From: an uncultured Clostridia bacterium
GTDB taxonomy: Bacteria > Bacillota > Clostridia > Oscillospirales > Acutalibacteraceae
Direction: 5' to 3'
DNA: 64,000 nt
Assembly: GCA_947589415.1 (NCBI GenBank)
Contig: CANQBP010000007.1
Span: forward strand, 19,814 to 83,813
Of this stretch, positions 62,328 to 64,000 are shown in pieces. A program made the translations under genes and the position numbers. Every line of letters begins with the position of its first letter. Within the stretch, counting starts at the first letter, position 1. The notes under the pieces are model-generated. The model made no database searches, had not been told where the DNA came from, and was given only the letters and a program-made list of their open reading frames with translations.

Positions 62328-64000
62328 ATGGTAGATTTTAAGAAACTGGCGAAGAAGATTTGCTGCATATCTCTTGCGGCAGTATTAGTCGGTGGCGGTA
62401 TGACCGTTGCTTTGCCGCAAATGGCAGACAGCAGTATAACGGCAGAAGCGGCAAGTGAGGGAACAACCGATGACGGCTTTAAGTGGAGAGAAAATGGCGA
62501 CAGCAGTGTGACAATTACAGGATATACCGGAAACGGGGGAGATGTTGTTATTCCGGCTGAAATTGACGGGAAGTCTGTTACATCAATAGGCGATTTTGCG
62601 TTTGAGGATTGCACAGGGCTGACAAGTGTAACGATACCGGACAGTGTTACGGAGATAGGCAGTATTGTGTTTTCGGGTTGCACAACACTTACAGCTATCA
62701 ATGTAAATGCGGATAATGAATATTACAGCAGTGACAATGGGGTGCTTTTTGATAAGGGGCAAAAGGAACTGATACTTTTCCCCAAGGGATTTGTGGGTTC
62801 TTATATAATACCCGATAGTGTTACATCAATAGGCAATGATGCGTTTTCCGGTTGCACAGGATTGACAGAGGTAACGATACCCGATAGTGTTACGTATATA
62901 GGGTATAGTGCGTTTGAGGATTGCACAGGACTGACAAACGTAACAATAGGAACAGGTGTTACGTCAATAGAAATGTTTGCGTTTGACGGTTGCAAAGGAC
63001 TGACAGATATCAATGTAAGTACGGATAATGAATATTACAGCAGTAACAACGGAGTTCTTTTTGATAAGGGACAAGAAAAACTGATACATTTTCCTGCGGG
63101 ATTTAAGGGTTCTTATATAATACCAGACGGTGTTACATCAATAGGCTTTAAAGCGTTTGAAGATTGCATAGGACTGACAGATGTAACGATACTCAATAGT
63201 GTTAAATCAATAGGATTTGATGCGTTTTCCGGTTGCACAGGACTGACAGATGTAACTATACCCGACAGTGTTACATCAATAGAATCGGGTGTGTTTTCCG
63301 GTTGCACAGGACTGACAGGCGTAACAATCCCCGACGGTGTTAAAGAGATAGATAGTGAAGCCTTTTACGGTTGCATAGGACTGACAAAAGTAACCATACC
63401 CGGTAGTGTAACAGAGATAGGCAGTAGTGCGTTTAATGGTTGCACAGGACTGACAGATGTAACGATCACCGACGGTGTTACATCAATAGGTGATGAGGCG
63501 TTTGAAGGTTGCACAGGACTGACAAAAGTAACCATACCCGGTAGTGTAACAGAGATAGGCAGTAGTGCGTTTGAAGGTTGCACAGCACTTACAGCTATCA
63601 ATGTAAATGCGGATAATGAATATTACAGCAGTGACAATGGGGTGCTTTTGGACAAGGAGCAAAAAGAACTGATACATTTCCCCGAGGGATTTAAAGGTTC
63701 TTATACAATACCCGACAGTCTTAAATCACCCGACAATTATTCAGGCTGGGGTAAACTTGTTGATAATAACGGACTTACAGCTATCAATGTAGGTGTGAAT
63801 AATGAATATTACAGCAGTGTCAACGGAGTACTTTTTGATAAGGCACAAGAAGAACTGCTATGTTGCCCTGCGGGATTTAAAGGGTCTATTACATTACCCG
63901 GTAGTGTTAAATCAATATATACATATGCCTTTTATGGTTGCACAGGACTCACAGGTATCAATGTAAGTGCGGATAATGAATATTACAGCAGTGACAATGG
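62328..64000 (+). CDS. Secreted BspA-type leucine-rich repeat protein, truncated by the window end
   Basis: Starts at ATG 62328 (GGAGGAAG upstream) and stays open to the window end (more than 557 residues). A signal peptide (MVDFKKLAKKICCISLAAVL, cleavage near AEAAS) is followed by LRR_5/BspA repeats with a 23-residue period of the form AF-x-x-C-T-G-L-T-x-V-T-I-P-x-S-V-T-x-I-G. Spacer modules (INVNADNEYYSSDNGVLFDK, then FPxGF-x-GSY) interrupt them at least four times. Such proteins are extracellular and mediate adhesion or glycan/host contacts in gut Firmicutes. The 23-codon periodicity makes the DNA repetitive (62590-64000), so copy number may vary between strains. Confidence 0.9.
   Translation, partial: MVDFKKLAKKICCISLAAVLVGGGMTVALPQMADSSITAEAASEGTTDDGFKWRENGDSSVTITGYTGNGGDVVIPAEIDGKSVTSIGDFAFEDCTGLTSVTIPDSVTEIGSIVFSGCTTLTAINVNADNEYYSSDNGVLFDKGQKELILFPKGFVGSYIIPDSVTSIGNDAFSGCTGLTEVTIPDSVTYIGYSAFEDCTGLTNVTIGTGVTSIEMFAFDGCKGLTDINVSTDNEYYSSNNGVLFDKGQEKLIHFPAGFKGSYIIPDGVTSIGFKAFEDCIGLTDVTILNSVKSIGFDAFSGCTGLTDVTIPDSVTSIESGVFSGCTGLTGVTIPDGVKEIDSEAFYGCIGLTKVTIPGSVTEIGSSAFNGCTGLTDVTITDGVTSIGDEAFEGCTGLTKVTIPGSVTEIGSSAFEGCTALTAINVNADNEYYSSDNGVLLDKEQKELIHFPEGFKGSYTIPDSLKSPDNYSGWGKLVDNNGLTAINVGVNNEYYSSVNGVLFDKAQEELLCCPAGFKGSITLPGSVKSIYTYAFYGCTGLTGINVSADNEYYSSDN

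Noticed and set aside
62590..64000. Regular ~69-bp DNA repeats that could suggest a CRISPR-like array
   Set aside because: The period is exactly 23 codons, the repeats are degenerate and contiguous without unique spacers, and they encode BspA-type leucine-rich repeats in one open frame.

Overview
The window reads as chromosome of a low-to-moderate GC, Gram-positive anaerobe of the Clostridia, most likely an Oscillospiraceae/Ruminococcus-like gut bacterium. The basis is family content and order: a glgB-glgC-glgD-glgA glycogen cluster, aspS followed by gatC-gatA-gatB, a short archaeal-type proS, a ywiB-like gene next to argS, a T-box in front of ilvBN, a NusG_II/Gx-transporter/ApbE flavin cluster, and a secreted BspA-type leucine-rich repeat protein. 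The genus is an inference from gene content, not from a marker gene.

Layout. 1-3.7 kb: end of folD, an aminoglycoside 3'-phosphotransferase-like kinase, a DegT-type aminotransferase and a DUF3592-like membrane protein. 3.8-7.95 kb: an AT-rich accessory island with a small RRXRR-like protein (minus strand) and a tightly coupled three-gene operon of two unrecognised proteins plus a divergent Nudix hydrolase. 8.1-13.2 kb (minus): a TetR-regulated MMPL exporter with an LxxG-repeat partner. 13.4 kb: initiator tRNA-fMet, then a decayed YD/RHS-like fragment. 14.1-18.2 kb: a BcrA-type ABC transporter, an XRE regulator and an AgrC-like histidine kinase, with several inverted repeats between them. 18.2-22.5 kb (minus): small membrane protein, argS, ywiB-like, murI, ddl. 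22.9-25 kb: a secreted, C-terminally anchored NlpC/P60 protein with peptidoglycan-binding repeats. 25.2-31.1 kb: glycogen synthesis. 31.1-37.9 kb: small proteins, proS, an Rrf2 regulator, aroK, aroE, acpP, and aroF behind a newly recognised leader-peptide attenuator. 38.2-42.2 kb: flavin/extracellular-electron-transfer-like cluster, then rsmA. 42.4-50.6 kb: two tandem secreted proteins followed by two tandem three-gene FtsX/MacB-type ABC cassettes. 50.7-56.6 kb (minus): P-loop kinase, aspS, gatCAB. 57-59 kb: unrecognised genes and a PqqD-like fragment without a start codon. 59-61.6 kb: T-box-controlled ilvBN. 61.8-64 kb: XRE regulator divergent from the LRR protein, which runs off the window.

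How the genes work together. Housekeeping modules cover aromatic amino-acid entry (aroF, aroE, aroK), branched-chain amino acids (ilvBN), tRNA charging (argS, proS, aspS plus GatCAB for misacylated tRNAs), cell-wall precursors (murI, ddl) and storage glycogen. They are interrupted by accessory cassettes for export, sensing and probable inter-bacterial or phage conflict. The best candidates for an undescribed system are the 4747-7939 operon and the 42443-50628 pair of secreted proteins with paired ABC cassettes; the aroF leader is the clearest undescribed regulatory element.
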